Below, piece after piece: positions 41,978 through 51,379 of a DNA stretch of 64,000 bases (within the stretch, counting starts at the first letter, position 1; every line of letters starts with the position of its first letter). The translations under genes and the position numbers were made by a program. Location: contig OW121856.1 in the NCBI GenBank assembly GCA_933228895.1, positions 105,871,027-105,935,026 of the forward strand, in the 5' to 3' direction. Source of the DNA: Platycnemis pennipes (Eukaryota > Arthropoda > Insecta > Odonata > Platycnemididae). The notes under the pieces are model-generated. The model was not told the origin of the DNA. It worked only from the letters and a program-made list of their open reading frames with translations, and ran no database searches.

Positions 41978-42480
41978 CCAGTCTTTTAAATGAATTAAAT
42001 TGGGAATCATTGCCAGATCGCAGGTTGAAATGTAAATTAACTCTTAAAAGAAATTCCAAGACCATATTTTCAGTGATGCTGTTAAAAATATTTAGTGAAC
42101 CCCAACTTACTATGGTCGACTGGACCATGATCACAAAATTAGAGAAATTGATTGCCGAACTGACAGATTCAAAATGTCCTTTTTTCCTCGTACAATTAGG
42201 GATATGAATAACGGTAAATGTATCCAATACAACTGTATCAATTGATGGCATAGGTAGTTGCATGTTGGTATAAGGACTTATAGCTAACCCAACTAACAGC
42301 ATGTTTTTGAATGTTTGCTTTGCTATTTTTATCTTTTTTTAAGCACTGTGGTATAGAACAGTAGGTATATAAATACTAATCCTTTTATATGCATGATATG
42401 AAGTGCATGTTTGGTGAGAATTCATCTCCTGCCACACACCTTTATGGTTGCTAGCAGGGTATTATGTAGATGTAGATGTA
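41978..42480 (+). pseudogene. nLTR-A 3' part
   Basis: SLLNELNWESLPDRRLKC.., then a frameshift, ..TDRFKMSFFPRTIRDMNNGK, 3' UTR, hairpin and (GTAGAT)2 tail. With 41901-41977 it gives outward-pointing tails. Confidence 0.9.
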
Positions 42481-42483
42481 GTG

Positions 42484-42925
42484 TACATGTCATGCATAGA
42501 AAAGATTAGTCATTATACTTTAAGGCTAAACCTCACAGTTTAAAGAAAAATATAAAAACAGCAAAGCAAGCATTAAAAACACGCTGTTATTTGGGCTAGC
42601 TTAAAGTACTTATACCAACATGCATCTACCAATGTTATCCATTGCTATACGGGTACTGGATATATTTACCGTTATTCATATCCCTAATAGTACGAGGAAA
42701 AAAGGACATTTTGAATATGTCAGTTCGGCAATCAATTCTTCTAATTTTGTGATCATGGTCCAGTCTACCTCTCCTATTTATGCTATTGGATATGTTTACA
42801 GCTATTCATATCCCTAATGGTACAAGGACACAAGGATATTTTGAATCTGTCAGTACGGCAATCAATTTTCAAACTTTATGATAATGGCCCAGTCTACCAA
42901 AGTAATTTGGAGTTCAAGAAATAAT
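42484..42925 (-). mobile_element. two partial nLTR-A 3' UTR/coding-end pieces
   Basis: 42484-42770 is a minus-strand 3' UTR plus coding end. 42775-42925 repeats the coding end (TCCTATTTATGCTATTGGAT, GGTACAAGGACACAAGGATA), so two diverged copies or a duplication lie in series. Confidence 0.8.
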
Positions 42926-42939
42926 TTTACATCATTTGT

Positions 42940-43374
42940 AAATATTGAATAAATTCCAAGACCATATTTTCAGTGATGATGTTAAAAATATTTTGCGGAC
43001 CCCAACTTACTATGGTAGACTGGACCATAATCACAAAATTATAGAAATAGATTGCCGAACTGACAGATTCAAAATGTCCTTATTTCCTCGTTCAATTAGG
43101 GATATGAATAACGGTAAATATATCCAGTACGAGTGTAGCAAACGATAACAATGGTAGCTGCATGTTGGCATAAGGACTTGAAGCTAACCCAACTAACAGC
43201 ATGTTTTTGCATGATTGCTTTGCTATTTTTATCTTTGTTTAAAAAGTGAAGTTTAGACTAGAATATTAATACTAATCCTTTTTTATGCATGATATGTAGT
43301 GCATATTTGTTGAGAATTCACCCCCTGCCACACACCGATATGGTGCTTGCAGGGTATTATGTAGATGTAGATGA
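42940..43374 (+). pseudogene. nLTR-A 3' part
   Basis: Frame at 42945-43148: NKFQDHIFSDDVKNILRTPT and TDRFKMSLFPRSIRDMNNGK. 3' UTR, hairpin with one lost base, GTAGATGTAGATG tail. Confidence 0.9.
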
Positions 43375-43668
43375 GAACACTTGTGGAGAGTATTTCTCGA
43401 GTCGACCGGAAAGTAAAGTAGGGGAGTTAATTATCGAAATGAGAGATTCAAAATTCCCTTATTTTTCTGAGACAATTAGGGATATGAATAGCTTTAAATA
43501 TACCCAATAGTATAAATACGAGTGTATCAATGGTTAGTTGCATGATGGGATAAGGACTTCAAGCTAACCGAAATAACAGGATATTTTAGCATGCATGAAT
43601 CGCTATTTTTTTTTTTTTTAATTCTGAAGTGCAGGTTCGAATATAATTACTTATCCTTACTGTGTTTG

Positions 43669-43834
43669 TTAGATCGTAGTTTTCCGTGGCGTTCTGGATT
43701 CGTGTGTCTCTCCATTTTCCCATTTGACCTGATGACGCCTGGTGGAATCCCGGCGAAACTGTCGTCAACCATGACTAACCCGGAACCCGGAAAACCCGGA
43801 AAATGGAGATATCCACGAATCCTTTCTGTGTTTG
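43669..43834 (+). mobile_element. foldback insertion 3 with hammerhead-like motif (Penelope-like?)
   Basis: A 166-bp insertion (one repeat copy included) with direct repeat CTGTGTTTG at both ends. Arms of about 27 bp (43694-43720 and 43798-43824; ATTCGTG..CTCCATTTTCC and inverse) flank the hammerhead-like core. Three CCCGGAAAA-like units lie before the right arm. Shorter than foldbacks 1 and 2, with a different sequence but the same layout. Confidence 0.5.
43724..43768 (+). ncRNA. hammerhead-ribozyme-like motif 3
   Basis: Stem I TTGAC (43724-43728) pairs perfectly with GTCAA (43764-43768). Core CTGATGA (43729-43735). Stem II CGCCTGG/CCCGGC (43736-43742 and 43749-43754) with one mismatch and a one-base offset. 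Core GAAA (43755-43758). Minimal stem III ACTGT (43758-43762), nearly self-complementary, then C, giving GTC. The offset at the base of stem II is unusual and lowers confidence. Confidence 0.45.
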
Positions 43835-43943
43835 ATATGTTATTCAGTTTTAGGTATGTGTTCACCTCCTGTCACACACCTTAATATGTTGACTTGCAGG
43901 GTATTATGTTTTTTTCTTTTTTAAATAGTGAAGTGTAGACTAG

Positions 43944-44342
43944 TAACGAATTCAAACACAAAGGAACTGACAGCAAAAACTTTACAGGCGTTACCCGCTG
44001 AAATTGCACATTAGCAAGATATTCCACACCGAAAAAAATCATTCGCCTTGACTGGGACTCTAACCCGGACCCCCTGATTTCGGGCCAGGTGTTCTACCAG
44101 TTGAGCTACCAAGGCGTCCTCTTTCCCTGTGGAAATTCTAGAGGCTTCAAAGGAACTAGATGTTATCGGACTGCTGGACATGTAATGCCACATAGCAGCC
44201 GTAGTCGTGCGCATGGCGCCACCGTCCACGAGGTTAAAGCCGACACTAAGGTGCTTACTAATAACGAATTCAAAGACCGCGAACTGGACGCGAAAACTTT
44301 TGAAAAGAAGTTTATAAGCAAAAATAGTTTTCGCGGCCAGTT
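43944..44342 (-). repeat. insert with tRNA-like unit between imperfect direct repeats
   Basis: Interrupts an nLTR-A 3' UTR. AACGAATTCAAA..GAACT..GCAAAAACTTT at 43945-43983 recurs at 44265-44303 with differences. The second copy also forms an inverted repeat with 44325-44345 (AGTTTTCGCGGCCAGTTC). The tRNA-like part lies in between. Perhaps a tRNA-SINE within a larger unknown repeat. Confidence 0.45.
44045..44115 (-). tRNA. tRNA-like sequence, probably SINE head or pseudogene
   Basis: Read on the minus strand it is 71 nt with acceptor GCCTTGG/TCAAGGC, D-arm TAGCTCAACTGGTAGAAC, anticodon arm CCTGG-CCCGAAA-TCAGG and T-arm with loop TTAGAGT. The anticodon position reads CGA, but position 33 is C instead of T, the D-stem and T-stem each have a mismatch, and there is no long variable arm as expected for a serine tRNA. 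The A-box (TAGCTCAACTGG) and B-box (GGTTAGAGTCC, one mismatch) are near consensus. A T run follows about six bases downstream. More likely a tRNA-derived repeat than a working tRNA. Confidence 0.5.
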
Positions 44343-44390
44343 CTGGCACACCTTTATGGTGGCTTGCAGGGTATTATGCAGGGTAATATT
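44343..44390 (+). mobile_element. nLTR-A 3' hairpin remnant
   Basis: TGGCACACCTTTATGGTGGC and TTGCAGGGTATTATGCAGGG: the end of the copy interrupted at 43943. Confidence 0.8.
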
Positions 44391-45217
44391 CAGCTCAAAG
44401 TGCTCGGGTGGCTTCGACTTGATATTTATAGGGTAGCTTTGACTTCTTATGGAGTCGTTTACCATGTTTTTTATTGCCAGATCTGATAGAGTTTGTAAAA
44501 TAAAAAGACCCGGATGTTTCCGTTTTTTGATCCGTCAATTATTTCTCGAGTTATGAGCAGCGAAAAACTGACGGTTTTAACCCTTTCGGAAAAGTGGGCG
44601 TGGTGCAACCTCTGACCTGTCGAAATACCATTTGAAGAAATTTCCCCTTGTCCTGTCTTCTTTTTATAGTTTATTCGCCTTGACAGTGCCAATTTCATAC
44701 ACTGGAATCTCTTTTTTAGCTTTCTTTTTCAAGAAATCATTATGATGCCCATAAATAAAGTGAACTATATTCCACTTATTATCTCTTGTCCGTGTTGCAT
44801 TTTTTTCTATTCATGTACAGAGTATCAATACTCATGGTGGTAATCATTACTATTCATGAGATTACCAAATTTTTTTCTCTCTCTCGAGTAACAACTGTAC
44901 TAATGTGTGGACTATAAATAATTCAATAAAAATAATAATAGTAATTTTTTTTCAACATATGATTTCAGTAGTCCTATATGTGCTGAAAAGAGGTGAGAAA
45001 TATTTATTTTTTGGCCATGTATTTTTCAGGCCCGAAGGGGTCATGGGGACTTGCAAGGTAAGAGAAAGGTAGGAAAGACGGATAATGCTAATAATGACGG
45101 ATAAGTTTGGCGAGAACGAGATTCGATAGGATTCGATTCGATTCAGGAAAGAAACCGATTCTCTCTCATAGCAGAGTGAGGCATGGGGGTAATCTACTGA
45201 CAATCTAATAGACTGGT
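44391..45217. other. no gene seen
   Basis: AT-rich. Open frames up to 93 codons have no family features. Confidence 0.5.
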
Positions 45218-45727
45218 TACATCTACATCTCATCTACATCTACACGATGCCCTGCAAGTCACCCAAAGGGTGTGGCAGGGGGTGAAGATCACCAAGCATG
45301 CACGACCGACATGCAAACAAGCAATTATAGGGACCCATTAAACTAGATCTTAAGTATCTCTAGTATTTAAGGCATCATGCACTACAGACTACTCTAAAAT
45401 ATTTCCCCTACCTATCCCTTTGCTATGCTGCCTATTCTGTTCTCTTATAGTACGGGTAAAATGTCATTCTGAATCTATCAGTACGACAATCTATCTCTCT
45501 TAATCTTATTTATCTGGTAGAATCTAGCATAATACGCTGGTGTTTTTAATATGTTCCTAACATCTTCAGTAAAGTTATCCGATTGAAATTTCTCTAATGA
45601 ATTTAATCTGTACTTTAACCTACGCTGTGATAATGATTCCCACCGTAATTCATGTATTAATTCTGATACACTACTCAGCCTATCGTAATACCTTTTAACG
45701 AACCTAACTCCTCTACGCTGCACGATA
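45218..45727 (-). pseudogene. nLTR-B 3' part
   Basis: Minus strand. (ATCTAC)n tail, hairpin with a small deletion, 3' UTR, coding end and QRRGVRFVKRYYDRLSSVSE in a 103-codon frame whose first 20 codons (45789-45728) are unrelated flanking sequence. Confidence 0.9.
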
Positions 45728-45814
45728 GTGTCGTTAATGGCGGTGCTCCATTTGCTGGGAAACTTTTTTCTCCCATAGTAGAACTTCACGGTTTATCGTG
45801 CTATCGTCGTCCAT

Positions 45815-45973
45815 AGTTTGCTATTTTTATCTTTTTAAATATTGCAGTTAGACTAATATATTAATACTAATCCTTTTTTATGCATGATATGTTGTGCATG
45901 TTCGGTGAGAATTCACCCCCTTCCACACACCTTTATGGTGGTTTGCGGGGTATTATGTAGATGTAATTGTAGC
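45815..45973 (+). mobile_element. nLTR-A 3' UTR end
   Basis: GTTTGCTATTTTTATCTTTT to the hairpin and GTAGATGTAATTGTAG tail. 5' truncated within the UTR. Confidence 0.85.
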
Positions 45974-46574
45974 GTCCTACAATGGCGCCAGCACCCTCGT
46001 CGCCCTGGAGATGCAGCCGGTCTCCGATTGGCTTGCGGCTCGCACCTTGACTCGCTTTCGCGCCACATCCCTTGAGGCGTGAGATGAGCATCAATACGCT
46101 CGGACCGTGAGCAGTGACCACGGAGTTGACCTGCGCACGTTATTTCAATGCGGAAAACTTCCGCTGAGTGACACCGGAAGCAATTTTCTCCCCGGGGGAC
46201 ATTTATTCCACCGAATCGAACGCTCTCTCTCTCCGACTGTCGCAGAGATGATGGCCCGCCGTGACCTCAAGACAGCTGCTGCCACTTCGCATTGAGGTGG
46301 TCGAGCGTGCGCTGGCCATCGTGCCGTGATTCCGACGTGCATGGGGGGTTATCAATGCACGTTCGAGCACCTGCCTGCGCAAGACACGGGCCTTTTTGCG
46401 GGCCCTGCGGCATGAAGGGCCTCCCGCAATGGTGCTCCACGATAGCAGGCGTGAGGAGGCCCTTGCCAGGGTTTCCACGTGGATCCGATCCCATTCCGAT
46501 ATCGTAATACTTCGATTTGTGCGACACCAATGTGGCGGAAACGGAAATGAGATGAAGCTGGCAGGCCAACATTA
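45974..46574. other. GC-rich stretch, no gene seen
   Basis: Six overlapping open frames of 62-103 codons on both strands. None has recognisable domains; this pattern is typical of GC-rich non-coding DNA. A 190-bp GC-rich core lies at 46330-46490. Confidence 0.45.
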
Positions 46575-47297
46575 TAATAACGGGTCAAGTGAATCGTAAA
46601 GTGGGATTCATCAAAAGAATACTGGGTAAATGAGACGATCATGTACGATGTACACGATCCCATACACTTGTACGATGTACAAGTGTATGGGATCCCTACG
46701 AAATCGGTCTAAATAATGAACGTGAACGTGTGCAGCGAAGATCGGCAAGATTTGTAAAGTGACGGTAGGATAACTATATTAGCATAACCAGTCTAATAAA
46801 ATAATTAAAATGGGAATCATTTTCTGATCGCAGGTTGAAATTTATACTTAATCTCTTCAGTAAATTCCAAGATAATATTTTAACTTATGACGTTACAAAT
46901 ATTTTGCGAACCACAACTTACTATGGTAGACTGGACCATAATCACAAAATTTATTTAATTTTGATTGCAGAAATTGATTGCCGAACTGGCAGATTCAATA
47001 TGCCCTTTTTCCCTCGTACAATTAGAGATATGAATAACGGTAATTATATCCAATACGAGTGTAGCAATGGATAACATTGGTAGCTGTATGTTGGTATAAG
47101 GACTTGAAGCAAAGTCAACTAACAACATATTTTGCATGTTTACTTTGCTATTTTTATCTTTTTTTAAATAGTGAAGTTTAGAACAGTATAATAATGCTAA
47201 TCAATTTTTATGCATGATATGTAGTGCAAGTTTGGTGAGAATTCACCCCCTGCCACACACATTTATGGTGGCTTGCAGGGTATTATGTAGATGCAGA
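46575..47297 (+). pseudogene. nLTR-A 3' part with a hairpin replacing internal sequence
   Basis: Starts ..GQVNRKVGFIKRILGK.DDHVR, then about 60 bp of the expected coding sequence (the SLVRPHLEYAAS block) is replaced by a palindrome at 46656-46694. It continues WDPYEIGLNNERERVQRRSA, ..KFILNLFSKFQDNI and ..TGRFNMPFFPRTIRDMNNGN, then the 3' UTR, hairpin and a short tail. A 14-bp insertion near 46954 (TTTATTTAATTTTGATTGCA) splits LDHNHKI from EIDCRT. Confidence 0.9.
46656..46694. repeat. perfect 18-bp hairpin inside nLTR-A
   Basis: GATCCCATACACTTGTAC at 46656-46673 and its inverse at 46677-46694, three-base loop. The right arm GTATGGGATCC is genuine nLTR-A sequence; the left arm is an inverted copy. 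Confidence 0.9.
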
Positions 47298-47864
47298 TTA
47301 CAGAATGCCGTTTGGCGTAGAAATATTGCATGGTCGTTATCCATTGCTCACTGCATATTATGATTTTACAATAGGTTATGACCGCTTTCCTACGGATATA
47401 ACTCTTCAGAAAGGCATTATTTTATTTCTATCAACAGATCATATGAACTCAAAGTTACAAACCAAATGTGTATAGCAAGTACCGTTTCTATCTTTTTATG
47501 AAACTTGTTTCTCCTCGGTTCAACTAAACTGATTATCTTGAATGGGCCAAAAAAACAAAGAAAAACGCGAAAATAAATATTCAACTCATCTACGATATCT
47601 GTTGTGTATACCTGTGAAAAGATTTCATAACATTTCTATGTTTTCAAATGTAAATTTATATCAGAGGTAAGATGATAGTTGAATCCCTTGAAGGTGGGTT
47701 AAACACGAAGGAGGGAGTTTAGCTATTAAACATTTTCAAGAGTGTTTGAGTGTCAAGAACGTGATGTCTTCGGTGGCAACCTAACCTGCTGACATTTATA
47801 TGTACTTTTCACATAACAATCGGCACCGAATTTGGTGACATACTCTTCTAAAGAGAAGCAATAT
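47298..47864. other. no gene seen
   Basis: AT-rich DNA without repeat matches. Confidence 0.5.
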
Positions 47865-48960
47865 TGGCCCTTAGGCTTCTTATAGACAAGAGAATGGATA
47901 AGAACAAACAAACTTTCATTGCATTTGTGGATTGCTTGAATTTCTGAAAGGAATTGGAGTGTCGCAAAATGACCGAAGAATTATCCACAGTTTGTATAAG
48001 AACCAAGTAACTGTGATAAAATCTGGACCCAGCTGTAAAGAAGCAAGAAATAGGAAAGGAGTGAGACAAGGCTGTGCACCGTTTCCCGTAATTTTTACTG
48101 TTTACATCGAGAGAGCCATCAATGAAGTCAAGGAGAAGTGTTCTGGAGTGTACATCCACTGAGAAACAATCAGCATGCTACGATTCGCTGATGACATAGC
48201 TCTCATAGAAGAGACAGAGAAGGAGCTGAATAAGATGTTAACAACCATGGAAAGGACAATGGCCAGACATCAGCTGAAGATCAACAAGAAGATAACTAAG
48301 ATATTGGTGTGCAGTAAGAGAGAGGAGTCCAAAACCAACGTTATACTAGGAAAACAGAAACTGGAAGAGGTGAAAGAGTTCTGTTATCTGGGAAGCAGAG
48401 TAACCAACGATGGACGAAGCAAGAAAGAAATAGTGAGTAGAATAGCCCAGGCAAAGAGGGCATTCTATCAAAAGAAGAATCTACTTACACCTGGAAATAC
48501 AAGCTTGAAAGTAAGGAAGCATTTTATCAAAACGTATATCTGGAGCATGTTCCTTTACGGCAGTGAGGCATGGACGATGACAGCAGCGGAGAAGAAAAGG
48601 GTGGAAGCATTCGAAATGTGGTGCTATCGAAAAATGATGAAGATAAAATGGATCGACCGAGTGACAAATGAAGAAGTCCTAAGAAGAGTGAGATAAAAGA
48701 GAAGTCGACTGAAAACTATGAAAAGAAGACGGGACAACCTAATCGGCCATATCTTAAGACACGATGGCCTGGAGAAGACAATCGTCGAAGGAAAAGTGAA
48801 CAGAAAAATGTAAAAGGCCTGTCTCGTATGAAGTGCATAGAACTGGTCGTAAAGGACGTGAAAGAGAGGAACTACGTTGGTATGAAGAGGTTGGCCGATA
48901 GAGGAATCGAGTGGAGGGCTGCGTCAAACCAATCCTAGGATTGTTGACCCTTGATGATGA
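47865..48960 (+). pseudogene. RTE-1, longest copy with catalytic box
   Basis: Plus strand. 47875-48162 reads LLIDKRMDKNKQTFIAFVD, FLKGIGVSQNDRRIIHSLYK and RKGVRQGCAPFPVIFTVYIE. After one stop the next frame (48175-48696, 173 codons) carries LRFADDIALIEETEKELNKM, with the FADD catalytic aspartates intact, then EEVKEFCYLGSRVTNDGRSK, SMFLYGSEAWTMTAAEKKRV and WCYRKMMKIKWIDRVTNEEV. After a further stop come ..IVEGKVNRK and RLADRGIEWRAASNQS, then GATGATGAC near 48950. 5' truncated, so there is no endonuclease domain. It shows the reverse transcriptase palm and thumb order expected of RTE-like elements. Confidence 0.9.
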
Positions 48961-49149
48961 CTCTTCTAAGTTCACAGGTTTGTTTCGGCCTTCTGTCAGA
49001 AAAGCTCAGCTGAGTGAATTACAATAAATTTGTTCACGCGATCCATAATCGCTAGTTGTTGTGGAGCACTTTTTCTAAGACCAGTCATTACAGAAAATTC
49101 CGGAAACATCCCTGATATTTTTATGAGCATGATATACTTTTATTTTTAG
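48961..49149. other. sequence upstream of the candidate exon
   Basis: AT-rich. The last 40 bases (..ATGATATACTTTTATTTTTAG) look like a pyrimidine-rich 3' splice region. Confidence 0.35.
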
Positions 49150-49401
49150 TCCTTGTGTAAAAGGGATGTGCCTGCTTTTCGTTCACGTGTGAATGAAAAA
49201 CTGAGTATTCTAAAAACTTTAGAATGTGGAAGTGACGGAGAAAACGAGTATTTAAGACACAGATGTGATTATGAATCTAAAAGCATGAAGTACGTATCTG
49301 GTTATTGCTATGATTTCGTAGAAATAGATGGTAAATTTGCAAAATGCGTGGCTGAAATAGCCACAATTAGGTTCTATTATTCTAAGCGTACCTTCCAACA
49401 G
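49150..49401 (+). CDS. candidate internal exon of an unidentified host gene
   Basis: An open stretch of exactly 84 codons bounded by TTTTTAG (acceptor AG at 49148-49149) and CAACAG|GTATGG (donor GT at 49402-49403), both in phase 0. The TAG of the acceptor is in frame, so the frame opens exactly at the splice site. The peptide has five cysteines in its middle and N-terminal part and reads CKRDVPAFRSRVNEKLSILK, ..CGSDGENEYLRHRCDYES, KYVSGYCYDFVEIDGKFAKC; this looks like a small disulfide-rich extracellular segment. I recognise no named domain. It lies outside all repeats found. Splice-site chance matches are common, so this is tentative. Confidence 0.3.
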
Positions 49402-49589
49402 GTATGGAAGCAGTGAACGTGGAGAGGAATATTATGCAAGTATGTTTCAAAGTACTCCAGAACAATTCCTATTATAGTGTTCTTGTCCTTCACAAATCCT
49501 AACACACAAAACTTTCAGAGTAGTTTTCAGAATAGGTGGACGGTTACGTAAAGAAACTTTACTGAACTGAATTAGGTATTTGAATGTTT

Positions 49590-50150
49590 GCATTCGCGCG
49601 AGCCATCGAGAGGGCATGTGGCAGGGGGTGACGATCATTAAGCATGATTTACGTGCATGCAACTAAAACACGGAGATGGTTAGTATCTACATAGTAATGA
49701 ACGGATTGGTTGTTAGTACATGCATAATGAACTACAGACTACTCTAATAATATTTCACCCACCTATGCAGCCTAATGTGGTGAGTTATAGTACGGGGGAA
49801 AAATTATGTTTTGAATCTACAGTCTATCTCTCGAATCTTATTTATCTGGACGAATCTAGTATACACGGAACGGTTTTTACAATATATCTTACATTTTCAG
49901 CAAACGATCCGTATTAAATTTCTGCAAAAGTTTTTTAATATCTTTTTACTTCTGCATTTTTTCATACATAGAGTAACAATTCCTTTTACAGCAAGAATTT
50001 AATCTGTTCTTTAGCCTATGATTTCCTAATGTTTGCCAATCTAATTTTTCTATCGAATCTGATACACCACTAAACCTATTGTGACATACTTTAACAAACT
50101 TAGCCACGCTACGCTAAACTTGGTCTAGTTCTCCGATCAAACCTGACTCA
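49590..50150 (-). pseudogene. nLTR-C/B-like 3' part, diverged
   Basis: Minus strand. Hairpin half (GCGCGAGCCATCGAGAGGGC), 3' UTR with AATGAACGGATTGGTTGTTA, coding end, an insertion at 49930-49995, then ..SRFSGVSDSIEKLDWQTLGN and ..NESGLIGELDQV. The tail is lost. Confidence 0.75.
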
Positions 50151-50512
50151 TTCGGGTCGGGATGCATTCGTGGTGTCTCAAAATGAACTGGTTATAGGAG
50201 AGGGGTCCATCTTTTGGGCACTCCCATGCTGCAATGCAGTGATTCCTCCTCGAAATGCTTCGACCTCTTCCTCTCGCAAAGTGCATTAGTCGCTTTAAAA
50301 GGCAGAATGCGATAGAAATTCTCGAAGTGGCGTGGCAGTCTTTGCAGAGCCGGCACAGAAGTAAGACTGGATTGCCATCGCGGAGCCGTCGAATGAGGCT
50401 CGGAAATCAAATGTGCCGGAAGTGAAGATTAATTCCTCGATATGCACTCAAGGTCTAAGGATCGATCGTTCGGGCCTTTGAGGTCGTGACTCCCTTTCGT
50501 TGTGGCATAAAA
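50151..50512. other. no gene seen
   Basis: Mixed composition. A 72-codon minus-strand frame at 50192-50410 has no recognisable features. Confidence 0.45.
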
Positions 50513-51290
50513 CAATAGGGAATATGCATGAAATTTGTTTCTCGAAGATTAATGATGTACCTGATGCGAAATGTTCAGACCAATTTAAATATATTAGCCA
50601 AATTGTTCTACGCCCACCACAAAGATTATTAAATGAATTTAAAATGTCCCCGGAAATTGACGAAAGTCACGTGACCTAAAACGCCTTCTGACGTCACTGC
50701 ACGGTATAGGTTCCATATTGCTACGGAGGTACACATTTATTTTTAAAAGAAAACGAAGTGAATATATTGTTTTGAGGTATTTAGCCGTTTCTCGAAGGAA
50801 ACGATGACTGAAAAAATACTTAAAAAAGCACATTCCGACAATTTCCTTTGGTTGATTCCCTTATGGCTGCATTCTTCTTTCAAAAAACCAGCGATTGCAT
50901 TGGCGTAGTAGAAATTCTTGGGCACTAAACAGGCATTATATAATTAATGGACGATTTGCTCGTTACAATCCATACTACGCAAATAAAAATTCGAAATACA
51001 ATCGTTTATTGCATTTAAAAAATGAGATGAATACATACGCTATCGCCAAGTATTCAGTTAGCAACTTACCTCCACGCATAAACAGATAAACAACGCCCAT
51101 AGTGATACCGTGCCGTGACGTCACGCCATGACGTCTTGTTTTTTAAGCTGCAGAAAAGGTACAGTTTTCAAAGGGTAATATCTTGGTAACAACTTAAATC
51201 TTCAGCAAAATTTTCGGCAAGCACATTTCAGCTAATAAACTTCACATTTAAGGAGTTATAAAAAATAGTGCATGTTCCCCATTGGCTGCA
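50513..51290 (-). repeat. MITE-1, full copy, minus orientation
   Basis: CAATAGGGAATATGCATGAA at the left and GTGCATGTTCCCCATTG at the right are inverted to each other (about 16 bp), and the whole is the reverse complement of 54882-55654. About 775 bp. It contains TGACGTCAC-type palindromes near 50690 and 51115-51135. No coding capacity. Target duplication not evident. Confidence 0.75.
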
Positions 51291-51379
51291 AGTGACACAT
51301 ATGGGGCCAACGAGAGTACACTGCTAATGCCTATGTGATAAAATCTGTAATCACCTGGATATGAATTGAAGCGGTATAC

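Larger units (their letters stand above)
43430..43905 (+). mobile_element. nLTR-A copy interrupted by foldback insertion 3
   Basis: Coding end (..RDSKFPYFSETIRDMNSFKY), then 3' UTR to 43668. It resumes at 43835 and ends at the hairpin near 43900. The 9-bp CTGTGTTTG at 43660-43668 and 43826-43834 marks the insertion. A further nLTR-A 3' UTR piece follows at 43908-43943. Confidence 0.8.

Noticed and set aside
46203..46663. several overlapping 90-103 codon frames
   Set aside because: Three minus-strand frames overlap each other and plus-strand frames; no recognised domain.
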